Below, in pieces: positions 1 to 11,361 of a stretch of DNA of 64,000 bases; the first letter of the stretch is position 1, and the number at the start of each line of letters is the position of its first letter. The stretch is from Flavobacteriaceae bacterium. GTDB taxonomy: Bacteria; Bacteroidota; Bacteroidia; Flavobacteriales; Flavobacteriaceae. The stretch is from contig JAGYKX010000005.1 of the NCBI GenBank assembly GCA_018401115.1, positions 124,001 to 188,000 of the forward strand. The letters run 5' to 3'. The notes beneath the pieces are model-generated. The model saw only the letters and a list, made by a program, of their open reading frames with translations. It was not told where the DNA came from and made no database searches. The position numbers were made by a program, and so were the translations under genes.

Positions 1-1
1 T

Positions 2-790
2 ACAGAAACAGCTATGACCTCAGGAGATATAGAAAATGTGGTATCCAAATTAAGCGCAGAGGCTCAAGAACGTGTTTTTGCTGTCGTGGCCACAGGGGGA
101 ACCACCAATGCAGGTATTATAGATGATTTAGCTGGAGTGGCTACCTATTGTGAAAATCACCATCTTTGGTTTCATGTAGACGCAGCTTACGGTGGTGGTG
201 CTTTGGCGGCGCCATCTGTAAGAAATTTATTTGCAGGTATAGAACGTGCAGACAGTATAACGATTGATCCGCACAAATGGTTGTTCTCTCCTTATGATTG
301 CGGGGCAATTATTTATAAACAACCTGAGTTGGCCAAAGCGGCACACAGCCAAGAAGGTTCTTATCTAGATATTTTTAAAGATGAAGGGGCAGCGGGGTTT
401 AATCCCTCTGACTACCAAATACAATTGACAAGAAGGGTCAGAGGTTTGCCTTTGTGGTTCTCTTTAGCCATGCATGGTACCGCTAAATATGAATGGGCAG
501 TAGAACAAGGCATTTTACTGGCTAAGCTAGCAGCTCAAAAAATTGCTGAAGCCCCTCATGTGGAAATGGTTATTCCAGAAAATCTGTCTTGTGTATTGTT
601 TAGAAGAAAAGGATGGACACCTGAAGATTACAGAGAATGGACCTATCAAAATTTAGAAAAAAAATTCGCTTTAGTTACTCCAACAAAGTTTAAGCATCAA
701 GGTACTATGGAAACAGTGGCGCGTTTTTGCTTTATTAATCCAGATACCACCTTAAAAGATATTACAGATATTTTAGATACTATGAAGTAA
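2..790 (+). CDS. Group II PLP-dependent decarboxylase, C-terminal part (5' end outside window)
   Basis: This is a fold-type I pyridoxal-phosphate decarboxylase of the aromatic-L-amino-acid / glutamate decarboxylase group. The frame is open from base 2, so the N-terminus lies before the window. Two active-site signatures are visible: HVDAAYGGG, whose Asp holds the pyridine nitrogen, and DPHKWL, whose Lys (codon 275-277) forms the Schiff base. The C-terminal small domain is complete and ends at TAA 788-790. Family membership is secure. The substrate (Tyr, Phe, Trp, Glu or Asp) cannot be read from this part. It converges on the flavoprotein gene downstream. Confidence 0.9.
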   Translation, partial: TETAMTSGDIENVVSKLSAEAQERVFAVVATGGTTNAGIIDDLAGVATYCENHHLWFHVDAAYGGGALAAPSVRNLFAGIERADSITIDPHKWLFSPYDCGAIIYKQPELAKAAHSQEGSYLDIFKDEGAAGFNPSDYQIQLTRRVRGLPLWFSLAMHGTAKYEWAVEQGILLAKLAAQKIAEAPHVEMVIPENLSCVLFRRKGWTPEDYREWTYQNLEKKFALVTPTKFKHQGTMETVARFCFINPDTTLKDITDILDTMK

Positions 791-837
791 TTATAAAAGA
801 TATTTTTAAGAGTAGCCTGTGTAACGAAGCCCTAAAT

Positions 838-1395
838 TTAAGGGACTAAACTTTCCAAAATACCCTGGCCATTTTTTAAAGACCACCTCACTCTTTGGTG
901 TGGGTCTCCCAGTTTCAGGTACTCTAAGACCTCTGTTTCTAGGGTAATGATGCAAAAATGTCTTTGTGATTTGTATTCCACTACTGCTGTATTTTCTATC
1001 ACAGTACCAGGAGCTAGTAGGGTGGTGTATTGTTTTTTAGAGGATTCAGGAATTTTCTCCCAAGCGGCATCGGCCAGAGGCCCTGATCGAATTATCTTAA
1101 CCGCACCAAAACATTTGAGTTGTATTTCAGTGAGTGGGTCATAAAACAAAATTTCAGCATTCGGATTCACTTGGAGGTCCAACACTTTGTTGCTTCTAGA
1201 ATCTGTATGAATCTCTAATGCAATTTTTTCGTTTATGCCCCTAACAACGACCATTCGTGCCGAGGGAATACCTGTTTTGCTGGTAGTGGTTAACACCCCT
1301 TTTTTTAACCAATGGTTTTTATCGCTATTTCTGAGCGCAAAAATGGAATGGATAAATGCAATAAAATGATCAGGATGACTAAAACTATTTTTCAA
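838..1395 (-). CDS. Pyridoxamine 5'-phosphate oxidase-like FMN-binding protein (Alr4036 type)
   Basis: The 185-residue split-barrel flavoprotein resembles the PNPOx superfamily, closest in pattern to the Alr4036-like branch. The FMN-phosphate region reads PSARMVVVRG, followed by HTDSRSNKV and a conserved loss-of-charge segment near NPNAEILFYDP. It lacks the C-terminal substrate motif of true PdxH, and a convincing pdxH lies at 34940, so this copy probably acts on another substrate or only binds flavin. It diverges from guaA with a gap of about 67 bp and converges on the decarboxylase. The exact reaction is unknown. Confidence 0.8.
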   Translation of the reverse strand: MKNSFSHPDHFIAFIHSIFALRNSDKNHWLKKGVLTTTSKTGIPSARMVVVRGINEKIALEIHTDSRSNKVLDLQVNPNAEILFYDPLTEIQLKCFGAVKIIRSGPLADAAWEKIPESSKKQYTTLLAPGTVIENTAVVEYKSQRHFCIITLETEVLEYLKLGDPHQRVRWSLKNGQGILESLVP

Positions 1396-1451
1396 AACCT
1401 AAATTTCTATTAAATATACTAAAAAGTGAGCGACCCTAAACATCAAATTAT

Positions 1452-1459
1452 TATTTTTG
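1452..1459 (+). promoter_or_regulatory. Bacteroidota -7 box for guaA
   Basis: TATTTTTG matches the TAnnTTTG consensus and is followed by only CCC before the guaA ATG at 1463. If transcription starts the usual few bases after the box, the mRNA has no leader. No clear TTTG -33 element is present at the expected distance. Confidence 0.55.
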
Positions 1460-1462
1460 CCC

Positions 1463-2995
1463 ATGCAAAATAAAGTCCTAATTCTAGATTTCGGTTCTCA
1501 GTACACCCAGCTTATTGCAAGAAGGGTTAGAGAATTAAATATTTACTCTGAAATTAAACCGTATAACAAGCCGCCAGAAGACCTTAGTGGTTTTAAGGCT
1601 GTGATCCTTTCTGGATCTCCTCATTCAGTGAGAGGAGAAGACGCTCCACATCCTAATTTAGATGGAATTAAGGGTAAGTTGCCCCTTTTGGGTGTTTGTT
1701 ATGGTGCCCAATATTTGGCCCACTTTAAAGGAGGAGAAGTGGCACCTTCTAACACCAGGGAATACGGAAGGGCAAATTTGTCTTTTGTCGCTTCTGGAGA
1801 ATTGTTTTTAGCGGGTATTTCTGAAGGAAGTCAGGTATGGATGAGCCATTCAGATACTATTAAAACACTACCTACTGGAGGGAAGCTTTTAGCCAGTACG
1901 CATGATGTTAAAAATGCGGCTTATAAAATAGAAGGTGAAGACACCTATGCCATTCAATTTCACCCAGAGGTTTACCATTCTACCGATGGAAAAAAACTCT
2001 TGGAAAATTTCTTAGTTAAAATTGCTGGAGTGGCCCAGGATTGGACACCAGATGCTTTTGTAGAAGAAACAGTCGCTAAATTAAAAGCGCAGATTGGGAC
2101 GGATAAAGTAATTCTCGGTCTTTCAGGAGGGGTAGATTCTACTGTTGCTGCGGTCTTACTTCATAAAGCTATTGGGGCTAACTTACATTGTATTTTTGTA
2201 AACAACGGTTTACTTAGAAAAAATGAGTTTAGTGAAGTGTTGGATCAATACCACGGTATGGGATTGAATGTGAAAGGGGTAGACGCGTCGGCACGATTCT
2301 TGAACGCACTTAAAGGAGAAGCTGATCCAGAGAAAAAACGCAAAGCCATTGGAGGTGCATTTATTGATGTTTTTGACGCTGAATCTCAGCAAGTAAAAGA
2401 TGCTACTTGGTTGGCTCAGGGTACAATTTATCCAGATGTAATAGAGTCTGTCTCTGCCTCTGGAGGTCCTTCTGCAACGATTAAGAGTCACCATAATGTG
2501 GGAGGTTTGCCAGACTATATGAAATTAAAAGTGGTAGAGCCACTTAGAATGTTGTTTAAAGATGAGGTGAGAAGGGTCGGGACTAGCTTAGGAATAGATT
2601 CAACTTTATTGGGAAGACACCCTTTTCCAGGCCCTGGATTGGCCATTCGTATCTTGGGAGATATTACACCAGAAAAAGTTGCCATCCTTCAAGAAGTAGA
2701 CGCTGTTTTTATTCAAGCATTAAAACAATCAGGTTGGTACGACAAAGTGTGGCAAGCAGGAGCTATACTGCTTCCTGTTCAGAGTGTAGGGGTCATGGGA
2801 GACGAACGCACCTATGAAAAGTGCGTAGCGCTAAGGGCTGTAGAAAGTACCGACGGTATGACGGCAGATTGGGTGAACCTCCCTTATGAATTATTACAAA
2901 AGATATCGAACGATATTATTAATAAAGTAAAAGGGGTGAACAGAGTGGTGTATGACATAAGTTCTAAACCACCTTCTACCATTGAGTGGGAATAA
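1463..2995 (+). CDS. guaA: GMP synthase (glutamine-hydrolysing)
   Basis: GuaA converts XMP to GMP using ATP and glutamine, the last step of guanine nucleotide synthesis. The class I amidotransferase domain fills the first ~190 residues, with nucleophile Cys79 (GVCYGAQ) and the His167/Glu169 pair (FHPEV). The ATP-pyrophosphatase P-loop SGGVDS is at 221-226, and the C-terminal dimerisation domain ends in the family-typical STIEWE. An upstream in-frame TTG at 1457 exists, but ATG 1463 gives the usual N-terminus and sits 3 nt after a -7 promoter box. The 510-residue length is normal. The next gene starts 1 bp after its stop, so the two are probably co-transcribed. Confidence 0.97.
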   Translation: MQNKVLILDFGSQYTQLIARRVRELNIYSEIKPYNKPPEDLSGFKAVILSGSPHSVRGEDAPHPNLDGIKGKLPLLGVCYGAQYLAHFKGGEVAPSNTREYGRANLSFVASGELFLAGISEGSQVWMSHSDTIKTLPTGGKLLASTHDVKNAAYKIEGEDTYAIQFHPEVYHSTDGKKLLENFLVKIAGVAQDWTPDAFVEETVAKLKAQIGTDKVILGLSGGVDSTVAAVLLHKAIGANLHCIFVNNGLLRKNEFSEVLDQYHGMGLNVKGVDASARFLNALKGEADPEKKRKAIGGAFIDVFDAESQQVKDATWLAQGTIYPDVIESVSASGGPSATIKSHHNVGGLPDYMKLKVVEPLRMLFKDEVRRVGTSLGIDSTLLGRHPFPGPGLAIRILGDITPEKVAILQEVDAVFIQALKQSGWYDKVWQAGAILLPVQSVGVMGDERTYEKCVALRAVESTDGMTADWVNLPYELLQKISNDIINKVKGVNRVVYDISSKPPSTIEWE

Positions 2996-2996
2996 A

Positions 2997-4484
2997 ATGA
3001 ATAGACTAGCGCAGTTATTTTTTGGGGTATTGTTGTTTTGTGTGTCCCTTGGATTTACACAAACACAAGATCTTACGCCTGAGTTTTTCTCTTATCGGGT
3101 AAAGACCGGAGACAGCAGATGGAACATGGCACAAGACTTCGGTATTTCCTTAGATTCTTTGTGGAAACTGAACCCCCATTTGTCCCAGATGTCTATGGAA
3201 TTGCCTGTAGGAATTGTGATAAAGCTTCCTAAAAAAGCAATTAAAACCAGACTTACTGACTCCAATGAGGAGAAATCTAGTATTTCCTCCAGGGGGATAG
3301 ATCCTTTTGAGCAAGTAGCTTCTCAAGACAGTATTTATGTAGACACTGATCCTTATCCTTCTATTAAGGCTTATGATCAAATTCCTTTTATAGATAGTTT
3401 GCTGCATCCCTTTGAAATGGACCTTTTGTTTGCGCTTCCTTTTAGGATAGATAAAATGAATTATCAAGATTCATTAGTGGGTCAAAAAACAATAGAAGCT
3501 AGGCGAGACATGAAATTGAGTCTGGGTTTTTATACAGGGGCTTTAATGGCGATAGATTCATTGCAAAGCCTTGGAATATTTGTAACTCCAAGACCAATAG
3601 ATACTCAGTTAGACGCAACGGTTTTGTTTAATAAGCTGCATAAAGATTCCTTGGGACCACCAGATGCTGTAATAGGTCCCTTATTACCTTCCAACCAGTC
3701 AGTGTTATTAAATTACGCAAGGCAGCATAATATTCCCGCAGTCTTACCGGTCGTTTCTTCGGGTCCTTTTGATTATGAAAAAGCCTTTTATCCTGTACCT
3801 AAAGATAGTATACTCAGAGAAAAATTACTTTCTTTTACTCAGAAAACCTATGGGGGTGAGAAAGTATTTATTATTGCAGACGCAGAAAACACTTCAGCAG
3901 CCTCAGCAATAAAAAGCATATTCCCTAGGGCTTTTGAAGTGGAGTTGATCAATAATATTTCTGTAGAGATAGATACTTTTGCGACGGAATTAGACTCAGT
4001 AATTCCCAATTGGGTATTTGTGGAGTCACAAAATTTAAAATTAGTCTCTAGTGTGAGCTCTATATTGAATGCCAATATTACCGAGAAGGTGAAAATTAAG
4101 ATGTTTACCACCAATATTAATAAGGCTTTTGAAAATGATGTGATAGACAACCAGCACTTATCTGCCCTTCATTTTACTTTTCCAACATTTTATAAAAATA
4201 CCCGTGAGACTTCTTTCACAAGGGCTTACGAGCGAAAGTTTGGTTCTTTTCCAGACCCACTTACGGTCAGGGGGTTTGACCTTACTATGGATTTGGTGTT
4301 AAAAATGGCTCACCCTAATGGGATTCTTATAGCCCAAGCTCAAATGGGCCCCACCTGGTATGTGGATCATATTTTTCAATACAGCCCACTTTTTTCTCTT
4401 GAAACGAATAGACCCAGTGGTTTTTACAACCAAGCTTCTTTTATCATGACCTATGAGGAAATGGATGTCAAGCTGGTGGAGTAA
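2997..4484 (+). CDS. LysM-domain protein with periplasmic-binding-like domain
   Basis: This exported protein of 495 residues has a signal peptide at residues 1-22 (hydrophobic FFGVLLFCVSLGF). A LysM peptidoglycan-binding repeat follows at about 33-78 (VKTGDSRWNMA to VGIVIKLP). The remaining ~360 residues look like a type I periplasmic-binding / amino-acid ABC receptor fold (for example AVIGPLLPSNQSVLLNYA). Such LysM-receptor fusions sit beside guaA in Flavobacteriaceae, and ligand and role are not established. ATG 2997 is preferred over an in-frame TTG at 2982, which would overlap guaA and precede the signal peptide. There is no transporter gene next to it, so it need not be a transport receptor. 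Confidence 0.85.
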   Translation: MNRLAQLFFGVLLFCVSLGFTQTQDLTPEFFSYRVKTGDSRWNMAQDFGISLDSLWKLNPHLSQMSMELPVGIVIKLPKKAIKTRLTDSNEEKSSISSRGIDPFEQVASQDSIYVDTDPYPSIKAYDQIPFIDSLLHPFEMDLLFALPFRIDKMNYQDSLVGQKTIEARRDMKLSLGFYTGALMAIDSLQSLGIFVTPRPIDTQLDATVLFNKLHKDSLGPPDAVIGPLLPSNQSVLLNYARQHNIPAVLPVVSSGPFDYEKAFYPVPKDSILREKLLSFTQKTYGGEKVFIIADAENTSAASAIKSIFPRAFEVELINNISVEIDTFATELDSVIPNWVFVESQNLKLVSSVSSILNANITEKVKIKMFTTNINKAFENDVIDNQHLSALHFTFPTFYKNTRETSFTRAYERKFGSFPDPLTVRGFDLTMDLVLKMAHPNGILIAQAQMGPTWYVDHIFQYSPLFSLETNRPSGFYNQASFIMTYEEMDVKLVE

Positions 4485-4508
4485 GACTTTACTTCTTAAA
4501 AGAACGCA

Positions 4509-5387
4509 TTAGGTATTTAAAGGCACATCGCAAATTTCAATGGCTTTTTTTAGGGAAGCGAGTTTGTCGGTGTCTTTAGGAATAAACTCCTGTGCCACAT
4601 ATCCCTTATATCCTGTTGCAAGAATAGCCTTCATAATAGCAGGATAATACAATTCTTGGCGTTCATCTATTTCATTTCTACCTGGAACACCAGCCGTGTG
4701 GTAATGACCCAAATATTGGTGGTGATCCATAATAGTTTTTATAATATCGCCCTCCTGAACTTGCATATGGTATATATCATAGAGTAATTTAAAATGATCA
4801 GAGCCTAAACCTTTACAAAGTGCCACCCCCCAGGCAGTACTGTCACACATATAATCTGGATGGTTTTGTTGGTTAAATAGTTCCATTTGCAACACTACAC
4901 CATGCGCCTCAGCCAGAGGTATGACTTGTTTTAGACCAGCAATGCAGTTGGCCAGTCCTTCAGAATCAGATTTACCCTCCCTATTGCCGCTAAAGCAGAT
5001 GAGGTTGGTATAGCCTGCGGCCGACACCCTAGGAATCATTTCCCGATAATTTCGAATGAGTACTTCATGATATTGTGGGTCATTCCAGCCTTTGGTCAGT
5101 GAAATTTCTGCCCCATTACACATACTGCTGTGAATGCCGTGTTTTTTAAGTAGTGGCCATTCCTTGGGTCCCATAAGATCTACCCCTTTTACACCTATTT
5201 TTTTTACGGCAATGAGAAAATTTTCTAGTGGAATATCTGAATAGCACCAATGACAGACGGCGTGATTTATGTTGTTTTTCAGTGGGCTTGATTTGTCAGT
5301 TGGGTCTATTTCTTTTCCATGAAGCGGAAAAGCGGCTAATGTAGCAGCAGATAAGGCCGCAGTATTTAAAAATTTTCTTCTCTTCAT
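4509..5387 (-). CDS. Hydroxypyruvate isomerase-like TIM-barrel protein, Tat-type signal
   Basis: The 292-residue protein belongs to the sugar phosphate isomerase/epimerase (AP-endonuclease 2-like TIM barrel) family. The N-terminus MKRRKFLNTAAL is followed by an alanine-rich stretch, a twin-arginine-type export signal. Metal-site regions are visible around LQMELFN, LLYDIYHMQVQEG and GHYHTAGVPGRNE, close to hydroxypyruvate isomerase (Hyi). Periplasmic relatives are common in Bacteroidota and usually uncharacterised, so the true substrate may be another sugar. It stands alone, convergent with the LysM gene and divergent from the DUF3820 gene. Confidence 0.82.
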   Translation of the reverse strand: MKRRKFLNTAALSAATLAAFPLHGKEIDPTDKSSPLKNNINHAVCHWCYSDIPLENFLIAVKKIGVKGVDLMGPKEWPLLKKHGIHSSMCNGAEISLTKGWNDPQYHEVLIRNYREMIPRVSAAGYTNLICFSGNREGKSDSEGLANCIAGLKQVIPLAEAHGVVLQMELFNQQNHPDYMCDSTAWGVALCKGLGSDHFKLLYDIYHMQVQEGDIIKTIMDHHQYLGHYHTAGVPGRNEIDERQELYYPAIMKAILATGYKGYVAQEFIPKDTDKLASLKKAIEICDVPLNT

Positions 5388-5435
5388 GTTGTCATTTTAA
5401 TTGGTTAGCTAAATATAAATCATTTTATTTACACC

Positions 5436-5669
5436 ATGTCTCGGGACCCACAAAAAGAAGCTTTACTGGAATTAGCCCATTACAGAATGCCCTTTGGTAA
5501 GTATCAAGACCGTTATCTCACTGAGCTTCCAGAATACTATTTGGTTTGGTTTAGACAAAAGGGATTTCCTTCAGGGAAGCTTGGAACTTTGCTTGCAGCG
5601 ACAATGGAAATTAAAGAAAATGGCTTGGAAGATATGATTCGCAGGATTCGCAAAGAATTTCCGAAATAA
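5436..5669 (+). CDS. DUF3820 family protein
   Basis: This small protein of 77 residues carries the family pattern MPFGKYQDRYLTELPEYYL followed by WFRQKGFP. Members are widespread and mostly uncharacterised. Some are described as putative quorum-sensing-regulated virulence factors, but nothing here supports that role. It has no signal peptide or membrane segment. The gene is followed 60 bp later by pyrG, which has its own promoter box. Confidence 0.85.
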   Translation: MSRDPQKEALLELAHYRMPFGKYQDRYLTELPEYYLVWFRQKGFPSGKLGTLLAATMEIKENGLEDMIRRIRKEFPK

Positions 5670-7346
<1,677 letters not shown>

Positions 7347-7414
7347 TTGAGGATAAAAAAATAATAGTAAATTTACCCCCTGTCTTTTAAATAGACAAGA
7401 CATATAATATATTT

Positions 7415-9277
7415 ATGGAAGAGAAGAAGTTAGACGTAAACTCCTTAATAGGTTTTGGACTTATTTTTGTAATACTAATTTACATGTTTTACATCAATCA
7501 GCCTACTCCAGAGGAGCTTACTGCAAAACAACAAGCAGAGAGAGAAGCAGCTGCAATTCAAGAAAGTTCTACTACTTCACAAGAAGCAGATTATACCCAA
7601 GCAGCCCAATCTATTCAGGATATTAACCCTACAGACAGTACTGCAGTGGCTGCTTATAAATCTTCTATGGGGCCCTTTTCTTTTACGCCAATTGTCCCTG
7701 GAAATACTTTATTAGAAAATGACGTTTTAAGGGTAGAAGTATCTCACAAAGGAGGGCAATTGGTTTTGGTCCAAAATAAGAAATACAATACTTACGACTC
7801 TGTGCCGGTTTATTTAATAAAGGATGGTAGCGCTACATTTAACATTAGCTTTAATACCCAAGACAATAGAATCATTCAGACCAAAGACTTGTATTTTGAG
7901 CCCCTAGCTACTTCAAGTGATCAAGGCTCATTATTGTCTATGAAGGCAAAAATTTCTAATTCGGAATACCTGCTTTTTGAATATAGCCTCCCTAAGGATG
8001 GGTATATGTTAGATTTTAAAATTAAATCCGTAGGACTGTCTGGTTTTTTTAATCCTTCTCAAGACCCTGAATTACAGTGGGATTTAAAAACAATTAGGCA
8101 CTCAAAGAGTGTTCAATATGAGAATAGATATACGCGTTTAAACTATAAATTTGAAGAAGACAAGCTAGATAAGCTCTCCGATAGCTCAGATGACGACGCT
8201 ACCGAACAAGCGGTGGAGTGGGTGTCTTACAGACAACATTTCTTCAGTACTATCATGGCTTTTTCTCCTGTATTGGAGACGGCTAGTTTTAAGAGTATCA
8301 ACCTTATTAAGGAAGAATCTAAAACCATTGGTTATACTAAAATATACGAGACCAAAGCACCTTTGAAATTAGTTGGTGGGGTGTTGGACTACGATATGAA
8401 TGTTTATTTAGGCCCAACAGACGTTAAAGAGTTGGCGAAATTCCCAGCACTTGGCTTAGAGGATTCTATTCCTTTTGGTTGGGGAATCTTTGGATGGATT
8501 AACCGCTATGTGTTTACACCAACTTATACTTTTTTAAGTGGTTATTTACCCTATGGAATTGCCATTATTGTCATGACCATTTTGGTACGTTTGCTCATGT
8601 CTCCAGTAACTTATAAGTCTTATTTATCTCAGGCTAAAATGAAGGTGTTAAAGCCAGAAATCACTGAGATCAATGAAAAGTTCAAAGATAATGCTATGAA
8701 AAAACAGCAGGAAACCATGAAGCTCTATAACAAGGCTGGGGTAAATCCCATGAGTGGTTGTGTGCCTGCTTTAATTCAAATGCCTATTTTCTATGCACTA
8801 TTTATGTTTTTCCCCACCTCTTTTGCGTTAAGACAAAAGTCTTTCCTTTGGGCAGACGATTTATCTTCCTATGATACTATTTTGGAATTGCCTTTTAGTA
8901 TTCCTTTTTATGGGGATCATGTGAGTTTATTTCCCATTCTAGCCTCGGTAGCCATATTCTTTTATATGATGATGACAACAGGACAAAATATGCCTACGCA
9001 ACCTGGAATGCCAAATATGAAGTTTATCTTGTATTTATCTCCCGTGATGATGCTTATATTCTTTAATAGTTACGCCTCTGGATTAAGTTTGTATTATTTC
9101 GTTTCCAACCTAATTACTATCTTCATCATGTTGGCCATAAAGAATTTCATTCTAGATGACGACAAAATTCACGCCCGTATACAGGCAAACAAAGAAAAGC
9201 CAAAGAAAGAAGGGAAATTTCAAGCTAAAATGAGAGAGATTATGGAGCAAGCAGAAGCACAAAAAAAGCAGCGTTAA
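7415..9277 (+). CDS. yidC: Membrane protein insertase YidC
   Basis: YidC inserts and folds proteins in the inner membrane, alone or with Sec. The 620-residue protein has an N-terminal anchor (residues ~10-27, IGFGLIFVILIYMFYI), a large periplasmic beta domain, and a C-terminal 60-kDa core from about 360 onward with several membrane segments (PYGIAIIVMTILVRLLM, PMSGCVPALIQMPIFYALFMFF, SVAIFFYMMM). The tail is strongly basic (KEKPKKEGKFQAKMRE), as in proteins that contact the ribosome. The pyrG-yidC order is frequent in this group. Confidence 0.97.
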   Translation: MEEKKLDVNSLIGFGLIFVILIYMFYINQPTPEELTAKQQAEREAAAIQESSTTSQEADYTQAAQSIQDINPTDSTAVAAYKSSMGPFSFTPIVPGNTLLENDVLRVEVSHKGGQLVLVQNKKYNTYDSVPVYLIKDGSATFNISFNTQDNRIIQTKDLYFEPLATSSDQGSLLSMKAKISNSEYLLFEYSLPKDGYMLDFKIKSVGLSGFFNPSQDPELQWDLKTIRHSKSVQYENRYTRLNYKFEEDKLDKLSDSSDDDATEQAVEWVSYRQHFFSTIMAFSPVLETASFKSINLIKEESKTIGYTKIYETKAPLKLVGGVLDYDMNVYLGPTDVKELAKFPALGLEDSIPFGWGIFGWINRYVFTPTYTFLSGYLPYGIAIIVMTILVRLLMSPVTYKSYLSQAKMKVLKPEITEINEKFKDNAMKKQQETMKLYNKAGVNPMSGCVPALIQMPIFYALFMFFPTSFALRQKSFLWADDLSSYDTILELPFSIPFYGDHVSLFPILASVAIFFYMMMTTGQNMPTQPGMPNMKFILYLSPVMMLIFFNSYASGLSLYYFVSNLITIFIMLAIKNFILDDDKIHARIQANKEKPKKEGKFQAKMREIMEQAEAQKKQR

Positions 9278-9369
9278 AGTATTATTTTTTTAAATAATTA
9301 ATACAAATTACTGTATATAAAGTGTAGAATTTGGACCAACGTTTACTGCATTTTGAATAGAGTTCAATC

Positions 9370-10561
9370 ATGAAAAAAGTTGTTGTAGGCCTCTCAGGAG
9401 GAGTAGATTCTAGTGTAACCGCTTACTTACTCAAAGAGCAGGGTTATGAGGTTATTGGCTTGTTTATGAAGAACTGGCATGACGACTCTGTGACTATCTC
9501 CAACGAATGTCCCTGGTTAGAAGACAGCAATGACGCCCTTATAGTCGCAGAAAAATTGGGTATTCCTTTTCAAACGGTAGATCTGAGTGAGCAGTATAAG
9601 GAAAAGATAGTAGATTATATGTTCCATGAGTACGAGATGGGAAGGACCCCTAATCCAGACGTGCTTTGCAACAGGGAGATTAAGTTTGACGTATTCATGA
9701 AGATCGCTTTAGATCTTGGAGCAGATTATGTCGCTACAGGGCATTACTGCCAAAAAACTACACAGACTTTAGACAGTGGGGAAAAGGTATACAACTTAGA
9801 AGCTGGTGCAGATCCCAATAAGGACCAATCTTATTTTTTATGCCAGCTCTCTCAAGCACAATTGTCTAAAACACTTTTTCCAATTGGAGCGCTTATTAAA
9901 ACCTGAAGTTAGAGAAATAGCTGCCAAAGCTGGTCTTATCACCGCAGGTAAAAAGGATTCTCAAGGATTGTGTTTTATTGGAAAAGTTCGATTGCCAGAT
10001 TTTTTACAGCAACAATTAAAACCTAAAAAAGGGGTGATTATTGAAATTCCTTCCTCTTTTTCAGAATATCACAAAACACCTCCAGAATTCAAAGATCAAG
10101 AAGCAGTCTTGGGGTATGCGTCAAAGAAAATCACCTATAAAGTAACAGACGGAAAGCAGGTAGGGGAGCACCAGGGCGCTCATTACTTCACCAATGGCCA
10201 ACGCAAAGGACTAAATGTAGGAGGTACAAAGGAGCCACTATTTGTGATAGCTACCGACGTAAATGAAAATGTCATATATACCGGTCAGGGTAAATCTCAT
10301 CCAGGGCTATATAGAAATACGCTGTTTGTGACCGCTTCTGAAGTGCATTGGGTGCGTCCAGATCTTAAATTGAATCCAGGAGAAAACATGCAAGTTATGG
10401 CCAGAATACGCTATAGGCAGGTATTAGAAAAGGCAACATTATTTGCTACAGATCAAGGTCTATATGTACATTTTGAAAGTGCCCAATCTGCCATTACTGA
10501 AGGACAATTTGTAGCATGGTACGTAGGGACCACACTCTTAGGTTCTGGTGTAATAGGATAA
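9370..10561 (+). pseudogene. mnmA: tRNA-specific 2-thiouridylase MnmA, interrupted by a one-base frameshift
   Basis: MnmA makes 2-thiouridine at the wobble position of Lys, Glu and Gln tRNAs. The first frame (9370-9906) has the PP-loop GLSGGVDSS at 8-16 and nucleophile Cys100 (NPDVLCNRE), then stops at TGA 9904-9906. The second frame carries on with [23 protein letters not shown] (second catalytic Cys) and the C-terminal barrel to the stop at 10561. Removing one A from the AAAA run at 9898-9901 joins the two into one normal protein of about 396 residues. Either the reference has a base error or the gene is truly broken. Codon use and similarity look intact on both sides. Confidence 0.9.
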
Positions 10562-10629
10562 ATAGGGATAAATTTAATTTTGAAGCTTATAACCCCTGGC
10601 TTATTTTACAAGGGTATTGGCGTATTTTT

Positions 10630-11361
10630 CTAGAATGCCACAGCTTTTTTTATATAAATGTTTTGTACTGGCCAGTCTCCGGCTTCCACTTCCTGCTGGT
10701 TTATTTTATCTACCACATCCATACCCTCAATCACTTCACCAAAGGGAGTGTAATCTCCGTCTAAATGATATGACCCTGGGTCTGTGACTACAATGAAAAA
10801 CTCATATGGAGAAGCTAATTTGTGGGGGTTGTCATTTTCACTACTCGGCATGGAGATTACTCCACGATGGTGTGAATGTCCTTTTCTAGTATCTGGTGGG
10901 AGTAAATAACGGCCAATTTCCCTTCTTTTGTCTGCAGTTTTTTTATTATCTGCATTACCGCCTTGGATAATAAACCCCTTTACTACTCTATGAAAGTAAG
11001 TATTGTCAAAGTAGCCTTCCTTGGCCAGAAAAATAAAGTTTGCTTTGTGGTAAGGCACATTGTCGTACAGGTCTATCACGATATTACCAAATGAAGTTTC
11101 TAATCGCACTTTGGTTTCTGTAAGACTTTGTTTATACCCATAAAAAAAGTCTATTACATTGTCTTCATTGAGTTTAAAGACAGTGTCTTTTTTTTTAACT
11201 ACAGTCTTCTCTTTGAACAAGCTATCTTTTATGTGCTGTTTTTCGCTCTCTAAATTCACTTTATTATGCTGGGAATTTTGAGATTTCTTTTCTGATTGAC
11301 AACTTCCCAATAAAATAATTAGGCCCAAACAAATTTGAAATAGTAATTTTGTATTGCTCAT
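10630..11361 (-). CDS. Lipoprotein cyclophilin-type peptidyl-prolyl isomerase
   Basis: This predicted lipoprotein has 243 residues from ATG 11361. Its type II signal peptide ends in a lipobox LLGS-Cys21, which places it on the periplasmic side of a membrane. A charged linker follows (KKKDTV; coded by an A9 run), then a cyclophilin domain from about residue 88 with FGNIVIDLYDN, FHRVVKGFIIQGG and FFIVVTDPG. It should catalyse cis-trans isomerisation of prolyl bonds in exported proteins. An in-frame start 24 bp upstream (11385) would put eight residues before the signal peptide and is less likely. Its ATG overlaps the ATG of the divergent NUDIX gene. Confidence 0.9.
   Translation of the reverse strand: MSNTKLLFQICLGLIILLGSCQSEKKSQNSQHNKVNLESEKQHIKDSLFKEKTVVKKKDTVFKLNEDNVIDFFYGYKQSLTETKVRLETSFGNIVIDLYDNVPYHKANFIFLAKEGYFDNTYFHRVVKGFIIQGGNADNKKTADKRREIGRYLLPPDTRKGHSHHRGVISMPSSENDNPHKLASPYEFFIVVTDPGSYHLDGDYTPFGEVIEGMDVVDKINQQEVEAGDWPVQNIYIKKAVAF

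Noticed and set aside
7381-7401. Hairpin TGTCT...AGACA upstream of yidC as a riboswitch
   Set aside because: The stem is only 5 bp and AT-flanked, with competing pairings. It does not resemble a known regulatory RNA.
9898-9906. prfB-like programmed +1 frameshift in mnmA
   Set aside because: After the AAA slip codon the frame-0 codon is ACC, not a stop or rare codon, and no stimulatory element is evident. A base error or a true mutation is simpler.
9806-10561. Independent gene starting inside mnmA
   Set aside because: Its first ~30 residues are out-of-frame reading of mnmA. Similarity begins only after the frameshift site, so it is the 3' half of mnmA.
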